DNA from: Arthrobacter sp. QXT-31
GTDB lineage: Bacteria > Actinomycetota > Actinomycetes > Actinomycetales > Micrococcaceae
Direction: 5' to 3'
DNA: 64,000 bases
Assembly: GCF_001969265.1 (NCBI RefSeq)
Contig: NZ_CP019304.1
Span: 2,542,001 to 2,606,000 of the forward strand
In this document: piece after piece, positions 16,991 to 30,834 of the stretch
How positions within the stretch are numbered: position 1 is the stretch's first letter
Layout: every line of letters starts with the position of its first letter
Notes under the pieces: model-generated
What the model was told of the DNA's origin: nothing
Seen by the model: only the letters and a program-made list of their open reading frames with translations
Databases searched by the model: none
Program-made: the position numbers and the translations under genes

Positions 16991-18313
16991 ATGAATAACT
17001 CTATGTCTTGTTCCCACGGCCGGTGGTGCACGCGCGCGGATACGCTGCTCGGTGTTGAGGGCATCCACATCAGCTCTGTCACGGCGACCGGGGCCGGCCT
17101 CGTTCTGGGCGTCGAGACCGGGGAAGACGTCACCGGTTGTCCGGACTGCGGCGTCGTTGCCGTGGGCCACGGCCGCCGGCCGGTCCGGCTCCACGACATC
17201 CCGTGTTTCGGCCGGCCGGTGCGGCTGCTCTGGGCGAAGCGCGTCTGGCGATGCCCGGACCCTGACTGCCCCAGAACGACGTTCACCGAGGAGCATCCAA
17301 TGGCGGTATCCCGAGCGAAACTCACGACCAGGGCAGTCGGGTGGGCGACCGATGCGCTGCAGCGTTTCGACACCTCGGTTTCCGCTCTGGCCCATCAGCT
17401 CGGCGTTTCGTGGCACACCATCTGGGACGCTGTCCGAGTGGAAGCCTCCCGCCGGATCGCAGCGACGGACCGGCTGACAGGGGTGGACGCGCTCGGGGTT
17501 GATGAGCACGTCTGGTCCCACATCGGCCCACCGGGATCCGGCATGGTCACCGGGATCGTGGACCACACGCGCGACGCCCACGGTGTGGTGCACGCCAGGT
17601 TGCTGGACCTTGTCCCGGGCCGGTCCGGGAAGGCCTACGCCGACTGGCTCAAAGAGCGCGGGACCGGGTTCACCGCCGGAATCAAAACGGCTGCGCTGGA
17701 TCCCTTCCGCGGCTACGCCAACGCGATCCGCGACGAGCTGCCCGAAGCCATCACCGTCCTGGATGCCTTCCATGTCGTGAAGTTAGGCTCAGCCATGGTC
17801 GATGAGGTCCGCCGCCGGGTCCAGCAGGACACCCTCGGGCACCGCGGCCGCAAGGGCGATCCGCTCTACGGCATCCGCCGGACCTTGCAGATCGGGGCCG
17901 AACACCTCACCGACAAACAGGCCGCCCGGCTCGACGCGAAGCTCACCCTCGGGGACCCGGACCACGAAGTCAGCCTGGCCTGGCAGTGCTACCAGAAGCT
18001 CCGAAACATCTACCACGCCAGACCGGAGAAGGGCCGCCAACTCGTCAGCGAGGTGATGGCCCAATTCCCGACCTGCCCGATCCCGGAAGTCGCCCGGCTC
18101 GGCAGGACACTCAAACAATGGAAGGCAGCGATCCTGGCCTACTTCGACACCTTCGGCGCCTCCAACGGCCCCACCGAAGCGATCAATGGGGTCATCGAAA
18201 CCACCCGCAGAATAGCCCGCGGCTTCCGCAACTTCACCAACTACAGACTCCGATGCCTACTCGCAGCCGGCGGCCACCGCCCCTACCGAATCAACCAGAC
18301 AAACCATGCCTAA
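16991..18313 (+). CDS. ISL3-family transposase (copy 1)
   Basis: A 440-residue transposase. An N-terminal zinc-finger region holds two cysteine pairs (GCPDCG and RCPDPDCP, residues ~45-95). A helix-turn-helix follows at LAHQLGVSWHTIWDAVRVEA (~130-150). The DDE_Tnp_ISL3 domain has Asps in GVDALGVDEHVWSH and TVLDAFHVVKLG and the Glu in NGPTEAINGVIETTRRIARG. The start is ATG 16991, directly after the hairpin. An upstream in-frame codon at 16943 would place the start inside the hairpin and has no ribosome site. Confidence 0.92.
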   Translation: MNNSMSCSHGRWCTRADTLLGVEGIHISSVTATGAGLVLGVETGEDVTGCPDCGVVAVGHGRRPVRLHDIPCFGRPVRLLWAKRVWRCPDPDCPRTTFTEEHPMAVSRAKLTTRAVGWATDALQRFDTSVSALAHQLGVSWHTIWDAVRVEASRRIAATDRLTGVDALGVDEHVWSHIGPPGSGMVTGIVDHTRDAHGVVHARLLDLVPGRSGKAYADWLKERGTGFTAGIKTAALDPFRGYANAIRDELPEAITVLDAFHVVKLGSAMVDEVRRRVQQDTLGHRGRKGDPLYGIRRTLQIGAEHLTDKQAARLDAKLTLGDPDHEVSLAWQCYQKLRNIYHARPEKGRQLVSEVMAQFPTCPIPEVARLGRTLKQWKAAILAYFDTFGASNGPTEAINGVIETTRRIARGFRNFTNYRLRCLLAAGGHRPYRINQTNHA

Positions 18314-18348
18314 ATGCGAAGGGCCCGTTTAGGGCCGCCGCCCGTCGG

Positions 18349-20117
18349 CCTGAGTTGGCTCACGGGTCGTGGTTTCGCGGTCGCGCAACGCTCTGACCTG
18401 CGGTGATGTCGGCGGAATGGTGCTTTTTCACGCACTAAGGGGTTTTGTTTTAGTGTCACGGTGTGGCGTTCATCAGGAGGGTGCGGACGGCCTCGGGAGC
18501 GACGGCCGTGCAGATCGCCGAGTACGTCCGTGGCCGGCAGCGGATTGTGGAGCACGTCGGCTCGGCGCATACGGAGGCCGAACTCGGCATGCTGCTGCAG
18601 CGCGCCCGTGAGCTGCTGGACAACCCTGCCCAGGGCGTCCTCGAGCTCGGTATCGAGCCCACGCCTTCGGTGAAAGGCCTGGTCGCCCCGGTCGGCGATT
18701 CGGGTCTGTTCACCGTTCCTGACGCGGCGGTATCAGCCGATCGTGACGGTCCCGGACGTGTGGTCGGCACGGACTCCAGGATCCTGTTCGATGCGCTGGC
18801 CGGCGTGTTCACGGCGTTGGGGTTTGATGGGCTGGATGATGAGGTGTTCCGGGACCTGGTGATCGCCCGGGTGGTCGAACCGACATCGCTGCTGGATGCC
18901 GGGAGAGTCCTGCGGGACCTGGGCCAATCCGCGGCCAGCTACGCGACGATGAAACGAACCCTCGGCCGCGCGGCTGCGGGCAAGTACCGGGACCGGATCG
19001 CGACCTGGTGCTTCCAGCACGCCAGCACCAGCGGCGACATTTCCCTGGTGCTCTACGACGTCACCACGCTCTACTTCGAGGCCGAGAAGGAAGACGAGCT
19101 GCGAAAGGTCGGCTATTCCAAGGAACGCTGCGTCGATCCCCAGATCGTCGTCGGCCTGCTCGTTGACCGGGGCGGGTTCCCGCTGGAGATCGGCTGCTTT
19201 GAAGGCAACAAGGCCGAGACCGCGACCATGATCCCGATCATCAAGCAGTTCCAGGCCCGCCACCAGCTGGCCGACATGGTCGTCGTGGCCGATGCCGGCA
19301 TGGTCTCCGCGGGCAATCTGCGCGAACTGGACGAGGCGAACCTGCGGTTCATCGTCGGCTCCCGGATGACCAAGGCCCCCACCGACCTGGCCTCGCACTT
19401 CCGCTGGCACGGCGACGCGTTCACCGACGGGCAACTGATCGACACCATCACACCCAGAACCGGCCACACGAAGGAGAACAACCCCGACCTCCGTGCCGAA
19501 CCCGTCTGGGACCCCGCCACGAATCCCGGCTCTTGGCGGGCGGTGTGGGCCTACTCCCGCAAGAGAGCGGTCCGCGACGCGACCACCCTCACGGCCCAGG
19601 AGAACCGGGCCCGCGAGGTCATCGAGGGACAGAAAGCGGCCCGGACCCCGCGCTTCGTCAAGACCGCCGGCGGCAAACGATGCCTCGACGAGGCATCACT
19701 GACACGAGCCCGGCAACTCGCCGGCCTGAAAGGCTACGTCACGAACATCCCCGCTAACGTCATGACGGCTACGGAAGTCATCGGTTCTTACCACGACCTC
19801 TGGCACGTCGAGCAGTCCTTCCGGATGAGCAAAACAGACCTCCGGGCCAGACCCATGTTCCACCGCACCCGCGACGCAATCGAGGCACACCTGACGATCG
19901 TGTTCACCGCGCTGGCCGTCTCCCGAACCATCCAGAACAGAACCGGGCTCGCGGTCGCCAACGTCATCAAGCAGCTCCGGCCCCTGCGCTCAGCGACCAT
20001 CGCCATCAACGGCACCACACAACGATTCGCTCCCGACATCAGCGCAGAGCAGCAAGCCATCCTCGACGCGATTCACGGCCCAAAAAGTCACGCACTAAGG
20101 AAATGAGCCAAGTCAGG
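18349..20117 (+). mobile_element. IS1634-family insertion sequence, copy 2 (complete)
   Basis: 1769 bp with the same terminal repeats as copy 1. Its left flank is the residual 36-bp repeat; its right end runs directly into a 99-bp remnant of another copy. Compared with copy 1, the first ~900 and last ~180 bases carry scattered substitutions. The stretch of about 19360-19925 is identical, indicating patchwork exchange between copies. Confidence 0.88.
18463..20106 (+). CDS. IS1634-family transposase (copy 2)
   Basis: 547 residues, full length, same motifs as copy 1. Differences include LDNPAQGVLE for LANPAQGVLD, IVVGLLVDRG for IVVDLLVDRG and a changed C-terminus (DISAEQQAILDAIHGPKSHA). The catalytic residues are unaffected, so activity is plausible. 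Confidence 0.9.
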   Translation: MAFIRRVRTASGATAVQIAEYVRGRQRIVEHVGSAHTEAELGMLLQRARELLDNPAQGVLELGIEPTPSVKGLVAPVGDSGLFTVPDAAVSADRDGPGRVVGTDSRILFDALAGVFTALGFDGLDDEVFRDLVIARVVEPTSLLDAGRVLRDLGQSAASYATMKRTLGRAAAGKYRDRIATWCFQHASTSGDISLVLYDVTTLYFEAEKEDELRKVGYSKERCVDPQIVVGLLVDRGGFPLEIGCFEGNKAETATMIPIIKQFQARHQLADMVVVADAGMVSAGNLRELDEANLRFIVGSRMTKAPTDLASHFRWHGDAFTDGQLIDTITPRTGHTKENNPDLRAEPVWDPATNPGSWRAVWAYSRKRAVRDATTLTAQENRAREVIEGQKAARTPRFVKTAGGKRCLDEASLTRARQLAGLKGYVTNIPANVMTATEVIGSYHDLWHVEQSFRMSKTDLRARPMFHRTRDAIEAHLTIVFTALAVSRTIQNRTGLAVANVIKQLRPLRSATIAINGTTQRFAPDISAEQQAILDAIHGPKSHALRK

Positions 20118-20216
20118 TCAGAGGTTCGCCCCCGACATCAACACCGAGCAGCAAGCCGTCCTCGACGCGATCCAAAAGCCAAAATTTCACGCACTAAAGA
20201 AATGAGCCAAGTCAGG
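20118..20216 (+). mobile_element. 99-bp right-end remnant of an IS1634-family element
   Basis: Matches copy 1 bases 10172-10270 with a few substitutions. It encodes the last residues of a transposase (RFAPDINTEQQAVLDAIQKP then KFHALKK, stop) and the right terminal repeat. It is the leftover of a separate element and directly abuts complete copy 2 on one side and truncated copy 3 on the other. Confidence 0.8.
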
Positions 20217-21774
20217 CGGAACACATCGGCTCGGCGCATACGGAGGCCGAACTCGGCATGCTGCTCGAGCGCGCCCGGGAACTGCTGGCCAACCCTGCCC
20301 AGGGCGTCCTCGATCTCGGTATCGAGCCAACGCCTCCGGTGAAAGGCCTCGTTACCCCGGTCGGCGATCCGGGTCTGTTCACCGTTCCCGACGCGGCGAC
20401 GTCAGCCGGTCGTGACGGTCCCGGACGGGTGGTCGGCACCGACTCCAGGATCCTGTCCGACGCGCTGGCCGGCGTGTTCACAGCGTTGGGGTTTGATGGG
20501 CTGGATGATGAGGTGTTCCGCGACCTGGTGATCGCCCGGGTCGTCGAACCGACATCGCTGCTGGACGCCGGCAGAGTTCTGCGGGACCTGGGCCAACCCG
20601 CGGCCAGCTACGCAACGATGAAGCGCACCCTCGGCCGCGCGGCTGCGGGCAAGTACCGGGACCGGATCGCGACCTGGTGCTTCCAGCACGCCAGCACCAG
20701 CGGCGACATTTCCCTGGTGCTCTACGACGTCACCACCCTCTACTTCGAGGCCGAAAAGGAAGACGAGCTGCGGAAGGTCGGGTACTCCAAGGAACGCTGC
20801 GTCGATCCCCAGATCGTCGTCGACCTGCTCGTGGACCGCGGCGGGTTCCCGCTGGAGATCGGCTGCTTCGAAGGCAACAAGGCCGAAACCTCGACCATGA
20901 TCCCGATCATCAAGCAGTTCCAGGCCCGCCACCACCTGGCCGACATGGTCGTCGTGGCCGATGCCGGCATGGTCTCCGCGGGCAATCTGCGCGAACTGGA
21001 CGAGGCGAACCTGCGGTTCATCGTCGGCTCCCGGATGACGAAGGCACCGACCGGCCTGGCCTCGCACTTCCGCTGGCACGGCGACGCGTTCACCGACGGG
21101 CAGCTGATCGACACGATCACACCCAGAACCGGCCACACGAAGGAGAATAACCCCGACCTGCGCGCCGAACCCGTCTGGGACCCCGGTTCATGGCGGGCGG
21201 TATGGGCCTACTCGAGGAAGAGAGCGGTCCGAGACGCCACGACCCTCACCGCCCAGGAGAACCGAGCCCGCGAGGTGATCGAGGGACAGAAAGCGGCCCG
21301 GACTCCACGCTTCGTGAAGACCTCGGGCGGCAAACGCAGCCTCGACGAGGCATCTCTGACGCGCGCCCGGCAGCTGGCCGGCCTGAAAGGCTACGTAACC
21401 AACATCCCGGCAACGGTCATGGCTGCAGGGGAGGTCATCGGTTCCTACCACGACCTGTGGCACGTCGAGCAGTCCTTCCGGATGAGCAAAACAGACCTCA
21501 GGGCCAGGCCCATGTTCCACCGCACCCGCGACGCCATCGAGGCACACCTGACGATTGTGTTCACCGCGCTGGCCGTCTCCAGAACCATCCAGAACAGAAC
21601 CGGACTGGCGGTTGCCAACGTCATTAAGCAACTCCGGCCGCTGCGCTCGGCGACCATCGCCATCAACGGCACCACTCAGAGGTTCGCCCCCGACATCAAC
21701 ACGGAACAGCAAGCCATCCTCGACGCGATCCAGGAGCCAAAATTTCACGCACTAAGGAAATGAGCCAAGTCAGG
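20217..21774 (+). mobile_element. 5'-truncated IS1634-family element, copy 3
   Basis: Lacks the left ~200 bp (terminal repeat, promoter and first ~30 transposase codons) but keeps the right terminal repeat, which ends at 21774. The 36-bp repeat and the operon 3 upstream segment follow. A 12-bp in-frame deletion removes four codons near 21185 relative to copies 1 and 2. It cannot move alone, though its right end could still be cut. Confidence 0.85.
20219..21763 (+). pseudogene. IS1634-family transposase, N-terminally truncated
   Basis: The reading frame is continuous from GAA at 20219 (EHIGSAHTEAELGMLLERAR) to TGA at 21761-21763. The first ~30 residues are missing. An internal ATG at 20258 could yield 501 residues that keep all three catalytic motifs, so a shortened protein is possible, but DNA binding would probably fail. 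Confidence 0.75.
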
Positions 21775-21810
21775 TCGGGGCCTGAGCCGTTTAGGGCCGC
21801 CGCCCGTCGG
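21775..21810 (+). repeat. 36-bp direct repeat, right of IS1634 copy 3
   Basis: Same 36-bp sequence as 8466-8501 and 10271-10306. It shows that the nested IS cluster between operons 2 and 3 occupies the same original insertion site as copy 1. Confidence 0.8.
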
Positions 21811-22341
21811 GATGTTCCGGCTCCCGGGAGGCAACTGCCAGCCGGTGCGTCAACTACTGACCGCGGTGCGAATGAGCGGTGGTGGCTCCACAACCGGCCG
21901 TGCCGGCAGCTCCGCCGGCACCGTTCTGCAGATCCTTCATCCCTATATCCCCCGCCGTTATCCCCACCGCGCTCCAGGCCGGGTGGCGGTGGCCGTGGCT
22001 GTTCAGGCCGCTGACGCCGGCTGTTTGGTTCCCAGGTTTCAGTCCCGGATGTTTTGGTGAGGAACTTCATCCACAGCAGCTTCCGGACGTATCGGGACTG
22101 TGGTTTGTGGAGGCCGTGTTGTGGGCGGACATGCTGCGGGCTGTCGGCATCGGGCCAGCAGCCAGGACGTCCGGTTGGCCGGGAGGCCTCCGGGTGAACG
22201 GGGTCAACAGCCGCCGGCCCGGGCCAGCATGCCCTACTGTGACGCGGTCCATAAAACTGATTCGGGCCGTGATGACCCGGTTGACCGCCGTGGACGGCCC
22301 AAGAACCCCGGTAATTCAAGGGTTTTGCTGTGCGTCCTGCG
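21811..22341 (+). other. Gene-free upstream segment of rRNA operon 3
   Basis: 531-bp near-identical duplicate of 10307-10838, one C shorter in a C-run near 21950. No supportable gene on either strand. Confidence 0.6.
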
Positions 22342-22355
22342 CGTTTTTGGTTGGG

Positions 22356-22384
22356 TTGCGGTGGGGGTGGGGTGGGTGTATTGT
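22356..22384 (+). promoter_or_regulatory. Promoter of rRNA operon 3
   Basis: TTGCGG (22356-22361) and TATTGT (22379-22384) with a 17-base spacer, the same as the other two operons. Confidence 0.6.
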
Positions 22385-22792
22385 TTTCTGAGTCGCCGCG
22401 AGGGAGACAGCGAAGAGCTGGTAACCGTGGGCGGCCAAATCCCCGAAATCAAGACCGGAATCCAGTGACTCTTTGGGTTGCTTGGGTGTGGTGGGGCTGG
22501 TTTTCCTGCTGATGAGAATCCTGAGACACGGATTTGCGTCGGGGAGTGAAACCGGGTAAGTTTGAAAAGTTGCTCCGGAGCGATCCTGAACGTTGGTTTG
22601 GGTGGTGCCGGGTGTGTCTGTTGTTTGAGAACTCAATAGTGTGCCAAGTTTATTGATACCGATTTTTTATTGATTGGTTGAATTGCCGGGCCGCCCACCC
22701 CCGTGGTGTGGTCTGGTGTTTTGGCTGGTTTCAAATTTTGTGCAGCCGGGTGTGGTGTTATTTCCATTGTGCCTGGTTGTGTCTGTTTTACT

Positions 22793-24324
<1,532 letters not shown>

Positions 24325-24812
24325 AGCACCTACAGCATGGTGGCCGGGTGTATGCCTGGTGGCTGGTGCTGTCAGGAGTAAAGGCCCGCAGCACAGACGG
24401 ATGTTCTGTGGCGGGTGCTCATGGGTGGAATATCAATAAATAGCTGCCGGACGGTTCGTTGTCCCTGGTTTAGTACGGTCGGTGCCTTTGCGGGTGCTGT
24501 CCTGGAACGGCGGGGCGGGGGTTGTTTGGTTTGGTGTTTGGCACACTGTTGGGTCCTGAGGCAACAGGGCCGGGAGGGGTTGTTCTTTCCCGGGTTGTTT
24601 GTTTCTGGTTTCCTGGCTGCACCGATCGCATGCACTGAAAGTGTGTGTGGGATGTGTGGTACGGGGTTGTTGTTTGAGAACTACATAGTGGACGCGAGCA
24701 TCTTGTATAAGAAGCAATTTCCAAGATATTAGAACCTGGATCTGGCCGGATGCCCTTGTGGGTGTGTGGTTGGTTTCTGTGGTTCTCTCGAGAAAATGTT
24801 TTTGATCTTTGT

Positions 24813-27940
<3,128 letters not shown>

Positions 27941-28108
27941 TCACAAGAAACACAACTGCTTGCGTCCACTATGTGGTTCCCAACCAACAAACCCCCCGGC
28001 GGGTTTGCTGGCAGGAACCAAAGATAACTGAATACAACACCACAAGTTGGTAACCACAGTCTTCCCACCCCCGCCGGCACACGCCAAAAAGGGGGTTCGG
28101 GTAACAGG

Positions 28109-28228
28109 GTTACGGCGGTCATAGCGTGGGGGAAACGCCCGGTCCCATTCCGAACCCGGAAGCTAAGACCCACAGCGCCGATGGTACTGCACCCGGGAGG
28201 GTGTGGGAGAGTAGGTCACCGCCGGACA
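28109..28228 (+). rRNA. rrf: 5S ribosomal RNA, operon 3
   Basis: Same as the other 5S copies. The preceding spacer has its own variant, accccccggcgggtttgctgg (one C gained, one C lost relative to operon 1). Confidence 0.96.
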
Positions 28229-28239
28229 ACCATTAGGTC

Positions 28240-28282
28240 GAGAGCCCCAACCAGTCACCTGGTCGGGGCTCTCCCGCATTTA
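28240..28282 (+). terminator. rRNA operon 3 terminator
   Basis: Same stem arms as the other two terminators, with a different loop and stem top (gtcacctgg instead of agcaattgg). The sequence after ctcccgcattt diverges completely (aagcggcc...). This marks the right boundary of the array. Confidence 0.85.
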
Positions 28283-28308
28283 AGCGGCCTATCCTCTCCG
28301 CAGCACGC

Positions 28309-28465
28309 GGCCAGCGGAAGGCGAGGGAGGGCCTGTGTCGAGGCGCCGGGACGTGACGGAGGGTCAGTGTCAACCCGGCAAGACCTGAGGAAGGGTCTGG
28401 TTCGAGGCGGCAGGAGCTGATGGAGGGTTTGGTCTGAGGCGGCAGGAGCTGATGGAGGGTTTGGT
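28309..28465 (+). repeat. Cluster of degenerate ~32-nt direct repeats, left half
   Basis: About five head-to-tail units whose best form is ggcaggagctgatggaggg followed by tttggtctgaggc. The last two units match almost perfectly with a 32-base period; earlier ones are degenerate. ISL3 copy 2 has inserted into the last unit. There is no coding potential. Confidence 0.75.
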
Positions 28466-28557
28466 GGCCCTTCGCAGATGAGCGTGGTTAGGGCGGTCTG
28501 AGACTTCCGCCGCGGCGTTGGACGTTTTCCGGTACGGCGTGGTGCGGCAGGAAAGAG

Positions 28558-28617
28558 GTCAGGGCCTCTTTGAATTGGTTGCGACCAAGCAAACCAATAC
28601 CCAAAAGAGACCCTGAC
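28558..28617 (+). promoter_or_regulatory. Hairpin covering the ISL3 transposase ribosome site (copy 2)
   Basis: Same structure as at 16931-16990. Its right arm ends at the base before the ATG. Confidence 0.6.
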
Positions 28618-29940
28618 ATGAATAACTCTATGTCTTGTTCCCACGGCCGGTGGTGCACGCGCGCGGATACGCTGCTCGGTGTTGAGGGCATCCACATCAG
28701 CTCTGTCACGGCGACCGGGGCCGGCCTCGTTCTGGGCGTCGAGACCGGGGAAGACGTCACCGGTTGTCCGGACTGCGGCGTCGTTGCCGTGGGCCACGGC
28801 CGCCGGCCGGTCCGGCTCCACGACATCCCGTGTTTCGGCCGGCCGGTGCGGCTGCTCTGGGCGAAGCGCGTCTGGCGATGCCCGGACCCTGACTGCCCCA
28901 GAACGACGTTCACCGAGGAGCATCCAATGGCGGTATCCCGAGCGAAACTCACGACCAGGGCAGTCGGGTGGGCGACCGATGCGCTGCAGCGTTTCGACAC
29001 CTCGGTTTCCGCTCTGGCCCATCAGCTCGGCGTTTCGTGGCACACCATCTGGGACGCTGTCCGAGTGGAAGCCTCCCGCCGGATCGCAGCGACGGACCGG
29101 CTGACAGGGGTGGACGCGCTCGGGGTTGATGAGCACGTCTGGTCCCACATCGGCCCACCGGGATCCGGCATGGTCACCGGGATCGTGGACCACACGCGCG
29201 ACGCCCACGGTGTGGTGCACGCCAGGTTGCTGGACCTTGTCCCGGGCCGGTCCGGGAAGGCCTACGCCGACTGGCTCAAAGAGCGCGGGACCGGGTTCAC
29301 CGCCGGAATCAAAACGGCTGCGCTGGATCCCTTCCGCGGCTACGCCAACGCGATCCGCGACGAGCTGCCCGAAGCCATCACCGTCCTGGATGCCTTCCAT
29401 GTCGTGAAGTTAGGCTCAGCCATGGTCGATGAGGTCCGCCGCCGGGTCCAGCAGGACACCCTCGGGCACCGCGGCCGCAAGGGCGATCCGCTCTACGGCA
29501 TCCGCCGGACCTTGCAGATCGGGGCCGAACACCTCACCGACAAACAGGCCGCCCGGCTCGACGCGAAGCTCACCCTCGGGGACCCGGACCACGAAGTCAG
29601 CCTGGCCTGGCAGTGCTACCAGAAGCTCCGAAACATCTACCACGCCAGACCGGAGAAGGGCCGCCAACTCGTCAGCGAGGTGATGGCCCAATTCCCGACC
29701 TGCCCGATCCCGGAAGTCGCCCGGCTCGGCAGGACACTCAAACAATGGAAGGCAGCGATCCTGGCCTACTTCGACACCTTCGGCGCCTCCAACGGCCCCA
29801 CCGAAGCGATCAATGGGGTCATCGAAACCACCCGCAGAATAGCCCGCGGCTTCCGCAACTTCACCAACTACAGACTCCGATGCCTACTCGCAGCCGGCGG
29901 CCACCGCCCCTACCGAATCAACCAGACAAACCATGCCTAA
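28618..29940 (+). CDS. ISL3-family transposase (copy 2)
   Basis: 440 residues, identical to the protein encoded at 16991-18313, with the zinc-finger, helix-turn-helix and DDE motifs intact. Confidence 0.92.
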   Translation: MNNSMSCSHGRWCTRADTLLGVEGIHISSVTATGAGLVLGVETGEDVTGCPDCGVVAVGHGRRPVRLHDIPCFGRPVRLLWAKRVWRCPDPDCPRTTFTEEHPMAVSRAKLTTRAVGWATDALQRFDTSVSALAHQLGVSWHTIWDAVRVEASRRIAATDRLTGVDALGVDEHVWSHIGPPGSGMVTGIVDHTRDAHGVVHARLLDLVPGRSGKAYADWLKERGTGFTAGIKTAALDPFRGYANAIRDELPEAITVLDAFHVVKLGSAMVDEVRRRVQQDTLGHRGRKGDPLYGIRRTLQIGAEHLTDKQAARLDAKLTLGDPDHEVSLAWQCYQKLRNIYHARPEKGRQLVSEVMAQFPTCPIPEVARLGRTLKQWKAAILAYFDTFGASNGPTEAINGVIETTRRIARGFRNFTNYRLRCLLAAGGHRPYRINQTNHA

Positions 29941-29952
29941 ATGCGAAGGGCC

Positions 29953-30215
29953 GGTTTGGTCTGAGGCGGCAGGATCTGAGAGAGCGTCGGGTTTGAGGCG
30001 GCAGGATGTGATGACGCGTTGGGTTAGAAGCCGCAGAAAGTGATACAGCGTCCCGGGTTAGCCGATCGATTGAAACGCTCCCTCAGATCCTGCAAGTTTT
30101 TCACCGACCCTCCTTCAGATCCTGCCGCTATTTTCCTGACGCGCCGGGCTTGAGGCGGCGAGACGTAAGGAGGCATCGGGTTCGAGGCGGCAGGATGTGA
30201 GGAAGTGTTTCGTTG
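29953..30215 (+). repeat. Cluster of degenerate ~32-nt repeats, right half, both orientations
   Basis: Direct units include ggcggcaggatctgagagag and gaggcggcaggatgtgatga, with others near 30150 and 30185. Two units are inverted around 30072-30128 (cgctccctcagatcctgc and ccctccttcagatcctgccg). The direct-inverted-direct order could form long hairpins. It is continuous with 28309-28465 once the IS is removed. Between 30216 and 30432, upstream of hup, I see no gene. Confidence 0.75.
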
Positions 30216-30432
30216 GCTCCCGCGGGCAGAGGAGCCGGCGGAAGGAAAGGAAACTGGCCGAAGACCGGCTGAAGGCTGAAAATCCTCGAAATACCGGTGA
30301 TTTAGGTCAAAAAGTCGCGGAAACACGCGGAATTTGCCCTCCTCATGGGTGCAAGCTGGTAAGTTTTCGAACAGTGGCTTGCACGCACGCCGCGTGAAGG
30401 CTCCAGAATCAAGAGCGTCCAGGAGGACATAC

Positions 30433-30717
30433 ATGGCTAAGAACCGTAGTGAACTTGTTGCAGAGGTAGCAGGCAAGGCCGGCACCAGCCAGGCAGCCGT
30501 CAACTCCGTGCTCGATGCACTGTTCGAGGTTTTCGAATCTTCTGTCGCCGCCGGCGAGAAGATCACCATCCCGGGCTGGCTCGCAGTTGAGCGCACCGAC
30601 CGTGCAGCCCGCACTGGCCGCAACCCGCAGACCGGCGAAACCATCCAGATTGCAGCCGGCCACAGCGTCAAGCTGACCGCAGGCTCCAAGCTGAAGGCCG
30701 CTGTCTCCAAGAAGTAG
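30433..30717 (+). CDS. hup: HU-family DNA-binding protein
   Basis: A 94-residue HU. It has the dimerising helices MAKNRSELVAEVAGKAGTSQ and the beta-arm core ITIPGWLAVERTDRAARTGR with NPQTGE at the arm tip. HU bends DNA and compacts the nucleoid as a homodimer. The long Lys/Ala-rich tail seen in many actinobacterial HU proteins is absent; the protein ends KAAVSKK. A perfect aggagg ribosome site at 30421-30426 sets the start. It is a single-gene unit closed by a strong terminator. Confidence 0.95.
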   Translation: MAKNRSELVAEVAGKAGTSQAAVNSVLDALFEVFESSVAAGEKITIPGWLAVERTDRAARTGRNPQTGETIQIAAGHSVKLTAGSKLKAAVSKK

Positions 30718-30730
30718 TCTTTTCGCAGTT

Positions 30731-30775
30731 CAGGAGGAGCGGCACCCCACGGGTAGCCGCTCCTCCTGCCTTTAA
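30731..30775 (+). terminator. hup terminator
   Basis: Arms caggaggagcggc (30731-30743) and gccgctcctcctg (30756-30768) pair perfectly around a 12-base loop and are followed by cctttaa. Confidence 0.9.
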
Positions 30776-30834
30776 CCCCCAGTGCGCCTAACCCTCGATT
30801 CGCAGCCTCGGCGGCGGTAGCGGACAATGGATAG

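Larger units (their letters stand above)
16839..18325 (+). mobile_element. ISL3-family insertion sequence, copy 1
   Basis: A 1487-bp element starting ggcccttcgca and ending tgcgaagggcc (11-bp terminal inverted repeats). One complete transposase gene is present. It has landed inside the 36-bp IS1634 repeat downstream of operon 2, so it arrived after the IS1634 insertion. It appears identical over its length to the copy at 28466-29952, so at least one moved recently. Confidence 0.9.
28466..29952 (+). mobile_element. ISL3-family insertion sequence, copy 2
   Basis: 1487 bp, apparently identical to copy 1. It is flanked by a perfect 8-bp target duplication, ggtttggt, at 28458-28465 and 29953-29960. 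This settles the element ends as ggcccttcgca and tgcgaagggcc. It lies 237 bp after the 5S gene of operon 3, in the same orientation as copy 1. Confidence 0.93.

Noticed and set aside
28309..30215. Possible CRISPR array, because of ~32-base periodic repeats
   Set aside because: Units are degenerate, run directly into each other without unique spacers, occur in both orientations, and there are no cas genes in the window.
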